The translations under genes were made by a program, and so were the position numbers. 64,000 nucleotides of DNA, from the NCBI GenBank assembly GCA_964518595.1, contig CAZFHA010000010.1:49198-113197 (forward strand). The letters run 5' to 3'. Below are positions 55,898-64,000 of the stretch, one piece after another. Positions within the stretch are counted from its first letter, which is position 1. Every line of letters begins with the position of its first letter. Below the pieces are notes generated by a model, which saw nothing but the letters and a program-made list of their open reading frames with translations, had not been told where the DNA came from and searched no databases. Source of the DNA: CAZFHA01 sp964518595 (GTDB lineage Bacteria > Bacillota > Clostridia > Saccharofermentanales > Saccharofermentanaceae).

Positions 55898-56842
55898 TCA
55901 ATTGGTTTGGGGGTGAGGTACAACTACCGAAGTTAATACCTGCTTAATAATATTTTCCGCTGTTCCATAACCGCTCTTACCCTTAGGGGTTAACATAATT
56001 CTATGCCCCAAAACCTGCGGAGCTATCAAACGAATGTCATCTGGAAGTACATGAGAACGCCCCATAATAAAAGCCCTTGCCTTTGCCGCGCGCTGTAATG
56101 CCAAAGCACCACGGGGGCTAACTCCCAAACGAATATTTTCATTGTTTCTGGTATTATGCACCAAAGACAAAATATATTCTTGTACCAGACTATGGACGCT
56201 AATCTGTTGGACTTGATTTTGCATCGCAATAATATCATCCCTATGTAGCACAGCCTGTAGCTTTTTAAGAGGATTTTCCCCGGACTGATTTACAAGAATC
56301 TTTAATTCTTCTTGGCGATTGGGATAGCCCACCGATAGCCTCATAATGAAACGATCCATTTGAGCTTCTGGAAGATGATAAGTTCCATAGGTTTCAATGG
56401 GATTCTGAGTCGCCAAAACCATAAAAGGTGTCGGTAAGGGCATAACCTGTCCCTCTATACTAATCTGCTGTTCTTCCATGACTTCCAAAAGACTAGACTG
56501 CGCTTTGGGGGATGCCCGGTTAATTTCATCCACCAAAAGTATGTTGCAAACAGCCGCCCCTTTCCGATAAATCAATTTCTTGGTTTCAGGATGAATCATG
56601 GTATAACCAACTACATCTGAAGGCATGATGTCCGGAGTCATCTGTAAACGATTAAAATCACCGCTGATTGACCGTGCTAAAGCCGCCACCAGCTGCGTCT
56701 TTCCAACCCCCGGCACATCCTCAATCAACACATGACCGCCAGCTAACATGGCCGTTAATACATGAATAATAATATCGGTTTTGCCAATAATCACCTTTTC
56801 AATATTGTCTACTAAAGACTGGGAACGCTTTTCGAGCCTCAT
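55898..56842 (-). CDS. MoxR-family AAA ATPase
   Basis: A 314-residue AAA+ protein: Walker A EDVPGVGKTQLV, Walker B ILLVDEINRA, sensor 1 ATQNPIE, arginine region LPEAQMDRF and the C-terminal lid. MoxR ATPases act as chaperones that activate or assemble partner proteins; here the partners are the DUF58 and transglutaminase proteins. GGGG stands six bases upstream of the start. Confidence 0.95.
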   Translation of the reverse strand: MRLEKRSQSLVDNIEKVIIGKTDIIIHVLTAMLAGGHVLIEDVPGVGKTQLVAALARSISGDFNRLQMTPDIMPSDVVGYTMIHPETKKLIYRKGAAVCNILLVDEINRASPKAQSSLLEVMEEQQISIEGQVMPLPTPFMVLATQNPIETYGTYHLPEAQMDRFIMRLSVGYPNRQEELKILVNQSGENPLKKLQAVLHRDDIIAMQNQVQQISVHSLVQEYILSLVHNTRNNENIRLGVSPRGALALQRAAKARAFIMGRSHVLPDDIRLIAPQVLGHRIMLTPKGKSGYGTAENIIKQVLTSVVVPHPQTN

Positions 56843-56874
56843 GAGCCACCCCTTTATCTGTACTATATTTAAAG

Positions 56875-56903
56875 AGTGTACACATCTTTAGGGTCTTTGC
56901 CAA
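56875..56903 (-). promoter_or_regulatory. promoter of the MoxR operon
   Basis: On the minus strand TTGGCA, a 17-base spacer and TACACT lie about 35 bases before the moxR start. A frame at 56799-57044 overlaps this and is not thought to be a gene. Confidence 0.6.
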
Positions 56904-57040
56904 TACTTTAAGACAGCCCTTAGCCAGAGCGCCCATAGGCGAAAAGCAATCTCCGCCAATAATCCAGAAAGCCCCTGTGTCTCTCTTAGTTGAATCCCCC
57001 AAGGTAACCCTCCAGCCTTTCCTGAGGGGCAAATTTACGT

Positions 57041-57379
57041 TCAACTGGAAGCTAATGCTCCTGTCTGTTCTATGAGGCGCCAGGAAAGCGGTTTAACTTG
57101 AAGGGGATAAGATTCCATGATGGTTCCATCATACATAACTTCTACAAGATCACCAACTTCAACTGCCATTGCCTCTAACTCCTTGGTAGAAAACATGACT
57201 TTATCACCGGAGCTCATAATCTCCTCACCGGAAGTAAGCTCTAAAGTTACGGAGTCACCCGTTACCGCAGAAACACGTCCTTGAAAACTGGGCTGTGGAA
57301 GAGGCTGCTGGCAAGCGGTGAAAACGACACTGCACAGGCTGATTAGTAAAAAAAGCAGAAGGGCTTTATATCTTTTCAT
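57041..57379 (-). CDS. small lipoprotein with OB-like fold (DUF3221-like)
   Basis: A 112-residue protein with a lipoprotein signal (LLLFLLISLCSVVFTACQQ, lipobox FTAC) and a beta-rich body (GRVSAVTGDSVTLELTSGEEIMSSGDKVMF, VEVGDLVEVMYDGTIMESYPLQV), the pattern of small DUF3221-type lipoproteins. Placed alone ahead of moxR. Function unknown. Confidence 0.72.
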   Translation of the reverse strand: MKRYKALLLFLLISLCSVVFTACQQPLPQPSFQGRVSAVTGDSVTLELTSGEEIMSSGDKVMFSTKELEAMAVEVGDLVEVMYDGTIMESYPLQVKPLSWRLIEQTGALASS

Positions 57380-57539
57380 CTTAACTCCCTTTTATGCATA
57401 TTGCTATTGAATAGTCTAACACAGAATCGGGTGATATTTTTCTAAATAGATCATAGATCAGCCTACTAATCGGGCAAAAATGATCTATACGCTCTCACTT
57501 TAAAGAAAAAATAGTAAGTCGTCGACAGTTTTAGCTATC

Positions 57540-59852
57540 CTAGTCCAAATAAATTTCCGGGACTTCTATAGATTCATTGGCTTTACACTGCACCCGGCAG
57601 TGCTTGGTTTGGTAGATAATTTGAATTTGGCAGTCGCTTTTCGCCTCCACATAGACTCGCAGCAATCGATAATTCTGCCACTCCAAGGACACTTCTATAC
57701 CGCCTCTAGCTCTGAGTCCCTTAACCTTGCCCCCGGGCCAACTCGGTGGTAGCGCCGGAAGTAACCATAGACAGCCAACCTCACTTTGGAGTAGTGCCTC
57801 TCCAACGGCGGCGGTAAAGCCTGTATTACCGTCTAGTTCATAAACATTGGCGAAGGAAGGTGCTCCCCGGGTGGGAGGATGAATAATCATGGCGTTTTTT
57901 TCTATAAGACTTTGACTTAGGCAATATAGATGATGACCTAAGGCCTTACCATCCCAGAGCCGCGCAGCATATAAAGCTAATAAAGAACGCGCCCAACCAG
58001 TATCCTCCCACTGATCCTCCGGCTCTAAGCGCTGGCGGATGGAAATTCTGGCAGCTTGGGCTAACGCTGCTGTCCTGTCCGGACGAATCTGGCGAAAAGG
58101 ATATAGTCCTAATAAATGGCTGGTATGTCTATGTTGATGATCAGCCGCTTCTAAATCATGATGCCATTCAGCCAAGGTGCCATCCGGCTTTATTCTGTAA
58201 GGCAGTAATTGGCTTAATTGAGCCTCCACCGTCTCACGCAAAGGCGAATTTTGCTTTAGCTCCTTGCAACAAGCCAGGTAGATCGTAAAAAGTTCCCGAA
58301 TCAAAACCATCTCATAGGTGCAGCCATGACTAATTTGATAGACTTGACCAGAAAATCGAAAACTATTTTCTGGAGAGATGGAGGGTCCTCCACAAAGATA
58401 ACCGGTTTTCGGATCTTTAAAAATATAGGCACTAAAAAACTCTGTCGCTTTAGAAATAATGGGAAAAGCTTCTTTTTCTAAAAAATTACTATCCTCGCTA
58501 TAAAGCCAGTGTTCCCAAAGTTGTGTTAAAAGCCATACACCTCCCGTAGGACAAGGCGCCAAGGTTTCTGACCAATAGGGTGCTGAATAGCCCCAGGCAT
58601 TGGAGACTAGCTCGGCCACAAAGCCGGAAAGTCCATAACTTTTGCAGGCGGTCTTCTCCCCCTGAGGAACTAGGCTATTTTTGAGCCAAGCAAAAAGTGG
58701 CCAGGTTGTTTCCGCCAAAGCCGTACTCTCCGCCGCCCAGTAGTTCATTTGGGTATTAATGTCTAAATGCATATCGCAGCTCCAGCCAATCCTGCAAGCC
58801 ACATTATCATTCCATATCCCCTGGAGATGAGCCGGTAATTTAGAATCCTCCCGTGAGGAAGCTAAAAGTAAGTAACGTCCATACTGAAATAGCTGTGCTG
58901 TAGATATGGCAGTCGCTTGGGTTTCCTCTATCTGGAGATTTACTCGATTCATATAGGCAGATATATCTTTTACATGTGTCTCCTTTAAGGCGGCAAAACC
59001 GGTCTTAACCGCATTTTCTATCCGCTGAGAGAGGGTTTCTTGTAAGGAAGTACGAAATTCTTCGGCAAAATCTGTTACCATAGTCAGATACAAGGTGATA
59101 CTATCCGCGCCTTGAATTTCCAGACTGCTTTGCCCCCAAAAGATGGGTACATTTTCGTCAGTCTGATAACTCTGACCGGGAACTCTTCGGATTTTTTTGC
59201 CCCCCTGACAGAGAACATGTAAGGAACCGTAAAGTGTTGTCCCTGATTGCCCATCACTATGTAGATTTTCTCTGGCTTTTTCTGTAAAACAGATTGTATG
59301 GTCGTCCAAAATCTCTAGCATAAAACTATTATTATAGCCCCCCAGAGAAATTTGACAGGATAAACCGTCTGTTCCAGTAGTGGTGGCTTGATACACCAAC
59401 ACTTTATCCGGATAAGACAGAAAGCACTCTCGATGGTGCTGAATCATCTTAGTTGAGGACTGGCCTTGGTAATCTGTAACTATGACTCCCTGATTCATAT
59501 CTAAATAACGGCTGTAGCAAGTTAGAGTTGAATTGGATTGCTGAAAGGATATATGTAATTCGCCCACAGGTAAATTAGTTCCGTAATTTTCTCGTTGGCC
59601 AATAAAGTCTTTTGCCTTTTCTTTGACCCCTTCCCAATCTTCCTTTAGACTCAGACTGCGCATTTGGACAAAGGCCTCAGCCGCCTTATCCTGATCAGAG
59701 TTCTCCCCCTTCTCACCACTAAAAAAGCTATTATCGGATAAGGAGATTATTTCTCGTTCTATGCCACCGTAAACCATAGCACCATTATGTCCATTCCCAA
59801 GAGGAAAGGCCTCCCCCCATCTGAAAGCAGGGCTTTCTGCCATTAGTCTCAT
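57540..59852 (-). CDS. glycoside hydrolase family 95 (alpha-L-fucosidase type)
   Basis: A 770-residue enzyme with no signal peptide. The N-terminal GH95 motif is FPLGNGHNGAMVYGG; an (alpha/alpha)6 barrel follows with GIWND, DMHLDINTQMNYW, the acid region AEWHHDLEAADHQHRHTSHLLGLYP and ELDGNTGFTAAVGEALLQS, which holds the conserved DGN. Family members invert alpha-1,2-fucosyl or related L-galactosyl bonds. The start overlaps GH31 by four bases (ATGA) with GGGAGG upstream. Intracellular location means it works on imported oligosaccharides. Confidence 0.92.
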   Translation of the reverse strand: MRLMAESPAFRWGEAFPLGNGHNGAMVYGGIEREIISLSDNSFFSGEKGENSDQDKAAEAFVQMRSLSLKEDWEGVKEKAKDFIGQRENYGTNLPVGELHISFQQSNSTLTCYSRYLDMNQGVIVTDYQGQSSTKMIQHHRECFLSYPDKVLVYQATTTGTDGLSCQISLGGYNNSFMLEILDDHTICFTEKARENLHSDGQSGTTLYGSLHVLCQGGKKIRRVPGQSYQTDENVPIFWGQSSLEIQGADSITLYLTMVTDFAEEFRTSLQETLSQRIENAVKTGFAALKETHVKDISAYMNRVNLQIEETQATAISTAQLFQYGRYLLLASSREDSKLPAHLQGIWNDNVACRIGWSCDMHLDINTQMNYWAAESTALAETTWPLFAWLKNSLVPQGEKTACKSYGLSGFVAELVSNAWGYSAPYWSETLAPCPTGGVWLLTQLWEHWLYSEDSNFLEKEAFPIISKATEFFSAYIFKDPKTGYLCGGPSISPENSFRFSGQVYQISHGCTYEMVLIRELFTIYLACCKELKQNSPLRETVEAQLSQLLPYRIKPDGTLAEWHHDLEAADHQHRHTSHLLGLYPFRQIRPDRTAALAQAARISIRQRLEPEDQWEDTGWARSLLALYAARLWDGKALGHHLYCLSQSLIEKNAMIIHPPTRGAPSFANVYELDGNTGFTAAVGEALLQSEVGCLWLLPALPPSWPGGKVKGLRARGGIEVSLEWQNYRLLRVYVEAKSDCQIQIIYQTKHCRVQCKANESIEVPEIYLD

Positions 59853-62179
59853 ATTGCGCCTCCCGGAAAAATAATTCGAATATTTTTATCTGCAACTAAT
59901 CCTTCAAAACTTCCCTCTATCTCTGTTGCCAATTGCTGCTTTTGGCTGTTCCAAATGAAACGGGTAAACGCTCTCTGTCCCGCTTCATACCCGTAACCAT
60001 CACCAGCATCTTCATACAATAAAAATGTTCCATCTTCACTTGGACAAACCAGCACATCTAAAGAAGCCGGATCTATCTCTTGGGCAAAGGAGGGCTCTCC
60101 CTGTGCCATTGGAATGACGGCTCCCCCACGAATAAAGATCGGTATCTGATCAAGTCTAACTTCAGAGCGCACTTGAAGACCACCTGCGTACCTCTTTCCA
60201 GTCCAAAAATCATACCAACAACTGCCTTCCGGTAAATACACTTCCATAGTAGCCGGTTTTTGATTTTGGTAAAAGAAAGGTTCTGTAACGGGACAAATGA
60301 GTAGACTGGGACCAAACATATACTGGGTTTTTATGTCTGCTACAAAAGGGTCGTGAGGAAAATCCATCCCTAGTGGCCGCATCATAGCGCCACCTGTGAA
60401 ATGAACCTGACCAGCTAATGAATAGATGTAGGGCAGCAAACGGTAACGCAGTCGAATAAATTTGACTATACTGTCATAGATAATTTCTCCCGGTTGACCG
60501 AATTGCCATACCTCTCTTGGAGTATCTGTACCGTGAGAACGAAACATTGGGACAAAGACACCATATTGGAGCCAACGTAAATAGAGCTCCCGATAAGCCA
60601 TATCAGCACAGCCCCCTTGATACTGCCCTGCCCAGAACCATTGCTTTTGCCGCTTAACAAAGAAGGCTCCTATATCCATGGACCAATAAGGTTCACCGGT
60701 AACGCAGAAGTTAAGACCTGCCGGAATCTGTTTCTGTAGCGTATCCCAACTGGCCGCTGTATCCCCCGACCAGGTAATGGTGCCATAGCGATGTTGACCA
60801 CTATAAGATGACCGGGTCAAATTAACCACCCGTTTTTCACTGGTCTCCTGCCTTTGTCCCTGATAAATTCCTTCCGAATGTCGAAGCGAATAGGCATTGA
60901 TATAGGCTGGATCTAAATAGGTTCTTGCTTCATTACAATTAAGAGCAATTCTGGCTTCCGGTTCTGGCTTCACATCACCTTTCCAATCCCCCTCAAAAGG
61001 CTCCGTACAGTCACACCACCAAGCATCTAGTCCACTGGAAAATAATCCCTCAGAAGCATGTTTCCAATAAAGTTCTCTGGCTTCAGGTAGAAAAGCATTA
61101 TAAGTAGAGTGATTAGCTAAGACAAAGCCCTTTTCCTCCATTTCAGCTAAATTTTTACCACCGGGAGCCATATTGGGCCAAATAGAAATCATCAGTTTCA
61201 CATCTAATTTATGAAGATCCTCAACCATTTTCGCCGGATTGGGGAAACGTTTTTCATCGAAAATCTTTTCGCCCCAAAGGTCACCCTCCCAAGACTGCCA
61301 ATCTAAAACAATACAATCTAACGGTATCTTTCTCCGTCGGTACTCCGCCGCCACAGAGATCAATTCTTCCCCGTCCACATAGCGCTCCTTTGACTGAATG
61401 TAGCCAAAGGCCCATTTCGGAAGTAGCGGCGGTCGTCCCGTAAGCTGATAATATCCCCGGGTTATTGCTTCAGGACTATCACCGGAAATAACATAATAAT
61501 CCAGTTCATCTCCGTATTCCATCCAGATATAGGAACCATATTGGTCATCTCGAAAGGACATGAAAGAATAATTATCAAACAAAAGCGCATACATCCGATT
61601 TGACACGAGAACGGGGACACAAGCCTTCATGTTTTGTTGATAGAGATACTGATTCGTCCCTCTAAGATTCATAATGCCCTCTTCATGAGAGCCTAGACCA
61701 TAAAGTGCTTCCCCCTCCTGCCATAAGAAGGAAATTTTGCCATGATACGATTGCCGGTCCAGATAAGATTCCAAATTATTATTTTTCATCCGCAGGCCAT
61801 CAGCCGTAACCGTCATTTCTACATCTTCTTGACTGCCTGCCCGGGTCTTTAAAAGCGGCGTTGGATCAAGAAATTTTTCCCCAGGAGTTTCTTTTATGAG
61901 CAGTTTTCCCTGGGCATCATAAACCGTAACCGCCAGCGTATCTGGATCACAATAGGCCGACAGCTGCTTCGTTTTCAACACCGGAATACCATTTTCACAA
62001 AGTACACTCCAATCGGCAAAGGTTCTCGCCCTCACCGTAACACTAAGACTTTCTCGTGCTGAAATTCGTGGATTTAGAGAATATACAATTCGTAAAATAC
62101 AGCTGTCCACGGGTAAAATCCATAAATGATATTGTTCTGTACAGCAGTAAAGTCCTTCTGGCAAAATATTCATTTCCAT
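59849..62179 (-). CDS. glycoside hydrolase family 31 (alpha-xylosidase or alpha-glucosidase type)
   Basis: A 776-residue enzyme with the TIM barrel containing LDCIVLDWQSWEGD, the nucleophile Asp in LDAWWCDCTEPF and the acid/base Asp in TWSGDTAASWDTLQKQI, followed by MFRSHG and a beta-sandwich end (YDFWTGKRY). The WWxDxxEP form occurs in xyloglucan-type alpha-xylosidases such as CjXyl31A, but other GH31 activities are possible. No signal peptide. It follows the two permeases after 52 bases. Start M1 is used; M3 is also possible. Confidence 0.9.
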   Translation of the reverse strand: MEMNILPEGLYCCTEQYHLWILPVDSCILRIVYSLNPRISARESLSVTVRARTFADWSVLCENGIPVLKTKQLSAYCDPDTLAVTVYDAQGKLLIKETPGEKFLDPTPLLKTRAGSQEDVEMTVTADGLRMKNNNLESYLDRQSYHGKISFLWQEGEALYGLGSHEEGIMNLRGTNQYLYQQNMKACVPVLVSNRMYALLFDNYSFMSFRDDQYGSYIWMEYGDELDYYVISGDSPEAITRGYYQLTGRPPLLPKWAFGYIQSKERYVDGEELISVAAEYRRRKIPLDCIVLDWQSWEGDLWGEKIFDEKRFPNPAKMVEDLHKLDVKLMISIWPNMAPGGKNLAEMEEKGFVLANHSTYNAFLPEARELYWKHASEGLFSSGLDAWWCDCTEPFEGDWKGDVKPEPEARIALNCNEARTYLDPAYINAYSLRHSEGIYQGQRQETSEKRVVNLTRSSYSGQHRYGTITWSGDTAASWDTLQKQIPAGLNFCVTGEPYWSMDIGAFFVKRQKQWFWAGQYQGGCADMAYRELYLRWLQYGVFVPMFRSHGTDTPREVWQFGQPGEIIYDSIVKFIRLRYRLLPYIYSLAGQVHFTGGAMMRPLGMDFPHDPFVADIKTQYMFGPSLLICPVTEPFFYQNQKPATMEVYLPEGSCWYDFWTGKRYAGGLQVRSEVRLDQIPIFIRGGAVIPMAQGEPSFAQEIDPASLDVLVCPSEDGTFLLYEDAGDGYGYEAGQRAFTRFIWNSQKQQLATEIEGSFEGLVADKNIRIIFPGGAI

Positions 62180-62231
62180 AGCCCTTCCTAGTTCTTTCGT
62201 TCTATAAATAAAGTTCTAATCTTCTTTTACC

Positions 62232-63050
62232 TTATTCTTTAACCGCTCCTGATGTCATACCACCAATAATGTATCTTTGTCCCAGAAGATATACGATAAC
62301 TACTGGTAGAGAAGTAAGAACAATATCGGCAAAGACGTAATTCCAGTAGCTACCCATCTTGCCAAAAAAGTTGTAAACGGCCAAATTCATCGGCCACATT
62401 TTGCTGGAACCGGCTAAGTATAATGGGGTCATAAAATCGTTCCACACACCCATAAACTGTAAAATAAAAGCCGTTACTAAAATCGGTTTAAGCAGTGGCA
62501 TAATGATTCTAAAAAATAAGGTTAAGGAACCGGCGCCATCAATCACGGCGGCTTCGTCTAGCTCGACCGGCACCGATATAATAAAATTTCGCAAAATAAA
62601 AACACAAAAAGGAATCATACTGGCTGTAAATACAATGATAAGACCGGGACGACTATTGTTTAAGCCAGTCAGGGATAAAATTTTTATCAAGGTTACAAAA
62701 TTCACAGGAATAAATAAACCACAGAGAATAAAATAATAGATTGATTTCGTTACTTTAGTCCGGCGTCTACAAATAATAAAAGCCGCCATAGCACAGGCCA
62801 AAACTGCTATGGTGGTTGAGAGAACAGAATATAGTAGGCTATTACCAAAACCTTGAAGAAGTTTTCCCTCCCTTACAACCACTGAATAGTTACTGAATAC
62901 CCATTCGCTTGGCAGGGCTAAGCTCATTCGAGCCGCTTCGTTTTTGGTCTTGAAAGAGTTAATGATAACCAGATAAAAAGGCGCAATTACCAGTATGCTA
63001 AGTAAAATACAAATAAACTGTTTCAAAAGCCTTAAGATTACTTTTTTCAT
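62232..63050 (-). CDS. sugar ABC transporter permease (MalG type)
   Basis: A 272-residue membrane protein with six helices, coupling motif ELDEAAVIDGAGSLTLFFRIIMP and the C-terminal IIGGMTSGAVKE. It overlaps its partner by one base (TAATG). With GH31 and GH95 it forms an uptake-and-cleavage unit. Confidence 0.93.
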   Translation of the reverse strand: MKKVILRLLKQFICILLSILVIAPFYLVIINSFKTKNEAARMSLALPSEWVFSNYSVVVREGKLLQGFGNSLLYSVLSTTIAVLACAMAAFIICRRRTKVTKSIYYFILCGLFIPVNFVTLIKILSLTGLNNSRPGLIIVFTASMIPFCVFILRNFIISVPVELDEAAVIDGAGSLTLFFRIIMPLLKPILVTAFILQFMGVWNDFMTPLYLAGSSKMWPMNLAVYNFFGKMGSYWNYVFADIVLTSLPVVIVYLLGQRYIIGGMTSGAVKE

Positions 63051-63928
63051 TACTGCTGCACCTCCCTTTTACTCATACTCCGTACAATCAGAATTCCTAC
63101 AAGGGCAGTGATGCCAAAAAGGATGGTATTAAGAGCTGTTGACATGCCATAGCGACCATTGGCATATAATTGGTAGGAATACGTCGTTATCACCTCGGTA
63201 GCATGCCCTGGTCCACCATTGGTCAGAACATAGACTACGTCAAAAACTTTTAGCCCATAGGTGATTCCAAAAACCAAATTGATCATGATGGCACCTGAAA
63301 GCATAGGCAAGGTAATGTAACGCAGTTTATAAAAAAATCCGGCACCGTCAATATCGGCAGCCTCATAATAGGCTTCTGGTATAGTATTTAGGCCAGCTAA
63401 AAAAATTGTCATGCAATAGCCGATTCCACGCCAAGCATCAACCCCATAAATTGACTTCCAAACCACTTGCAAATCTGTCAGCCACTTTTGTTTTAGAAAC
63501 CCTAAATGTAAAGCCTCTAATGTACTATTTAAAAGACCGTAATTATAGTTAAGAATGGAAGTAAAAATAATGCCAATAATCAAGAAAGGAAGTATTGCCG
63601 GCAAATAGAAAATAGTGCGGTATAAGCCTTTTCCTTTCAATTTTTCCTTTAGCATGATAGCCAGGAGCAAGGCCGGAATGAGTTTAACAACATTGGATAT
63701 CACAGAAAATTTTAATGTATTAAATATACCGGTAGAATAGTCTTTGTTTGAGGTGAAAATTTCAATGTAATTTTTCAAACCAATAAAATTGATTTGCTCC
63801 GGTGATCTGGCATTCCAATCTGTAAAAGAATAGGCAATACCTAAAATGCTGGGAGCTAGAAAAAATAATAGATATAGGGCTATAGGGATTAGAAGAAACC
63901 AAAGGGGATAAATTTTTCTTTTATTCAC
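63050..63928 (-). CDS. sugar ABC transporter permease (MalF type)
   Basis: A 292-residue membrane protein from a GTG start, chosen because GAGGAG lies nine bases before it; a frame reaching further upstream crosses into the hairpins. EAA motif YYEAADIDGAGFFYKLRYITLP and FDVVYVLTNGGPGHATE are typical. The matching binding protein is not in the window and is expected just beyond 64000. Confidence 0.92.
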   Translation of the reverse strand: MNKRKIYPLWFLLIPIALYLLFFLAPSILGIAYSFTDWNARSPEQINFIGLKNYIEIFTSNKDYSTGIFNTLKFSVISNVVKLIPALLLAIMLKEKLKGKGLYRTIFYLPAILPFLIIGIIFTSILNYNYGLLNSTLEALHLGFLKQKWLTDLQVVWKSIYGVDAWRGIGYCMTIFLAGLNTIPEAYYEAADIDGAGFFYKLRYITLPMLSGAIMINLVFGITYGLKVFDVVYVLTNGGPGHATEVITTYSYQLYANGRYGMSTALNTILFGITALVGILIVRSMSKREVQQ

Positions 63929-63954
63929 AGTATCACTCTCCTCGTAAAAATCAT

Positions 63955-63998
63955 AACCACCCGTCAAACGGGTGGTTTGCTCTGAGCCTATAAGGCTC
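63955..63998. repeat. two adjacent perfect hairpins at the window edge
   Basis: AACCACCCGT-CAA-ACGGGTGGTT (63955-63977) and GAGCC-TATAA-GGCTC (63984-63998) stand side by side, right before the permease start. The pair resembles subterminal hairpins of IS200/IS605-type elements or REP-like repeats, but could also be an mRNA processing or termination structure between a binding-protein gene and the permease. Confidence 0.55.
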
Positions 63999-64000
63999 TG

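Noticed and set aside
56799..57044. 81-residue minus-strand frame between the small lipoprotein and moxR
   Set aside because: It overlaps moxR, contains that operon's promoter and has no recognisable domain or ribosome site.

Overview
The window reads as chromosome of an anaerobic, low-to-mid GC Bacillota (probably class Clostridia). Supporting signs are strong AGGAGG-type ribosome sites, many short lipoproteins, a PyrR-type pyrimidine operon, YesM/YesN regulators, ATPase-less sugar ABC operons that presumably share an ATPase, and a ferredoxin-type 2-oxoacid oxidoreductase. The species cannot be named from the sequence alone.

Layout: (1) 1-2.1 kb, a CoA-disulfide reductase/rhodanese fusion (start cut by the window edge) followed by thioredoxin. 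(2) 2.2-9.3 kb, minus strand: cupin, sensor kinase, AraC-type response regulator, sugar-binding lipoprotein and two permeases, a self-regulated carbohydrate uptake locus. (3) 9.6-18.7 kb, minus strand: metY-like sulfhydrylase, then pyrR-pyrB-pyrC-pyrF-carB behind a leader that ends in an attenuator-like terminator. carA, pyrD/K and pyrE are absent. (4) 18.7-19.0 kb, tRNA-Leu(CAA). (5) 19.2-30 kb, an AT-richer accessory stretch: a membrane-tethered MerR regulator translationally coupled to a YhfC-type intramembrane protease, small membrane proteins, a threonine/serine dehydratase-like enzyme, a type II restriction-modification pair whose methyltransferase carries an N-terminal HTH, an HD protein, a small zinc-ribbon protein and several lipoproteins including a tandem paralogous pair. 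(6) 30-33.2 kb, a large beta-helix surface lipoprotein with C-terminal membrane segments. (7) 33.3-42.7 kb, minus strand: a molybdenum/tungsten block (mog, MOSC, moaA, moaC, modCBA, a MoeA-like protein), korAB and a short ModE-like regulator. (8) 43-57.4 kb: a lipoprotein, an HPr-kinase-like P-loop protein, an HTH gene broken by one in-frame stop, a 2133-residue Ig-repeat surface protein, a MoxR-DUF58-transglutaminase operon and another lipoprotein. (9) 57.5-64 kb, minus strand: two sugar permeases, GH31 and GH95, whose combination would fit removal of xylosyl and fucosyl side chains from a plant oligosaccharide. The window ends in two adjacent hairpins.

The parts most worth following up are the MerR/YhfC couple (a possible regulated-proteolysis switch), the HTH-fused methyltransferase with its convergent overlapping endonuclease, the two giant surface proteins, the structured pyr leader, and the orphan HPr-kinase-like protein. 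All names come from reading motifs by eye; no database search was run.
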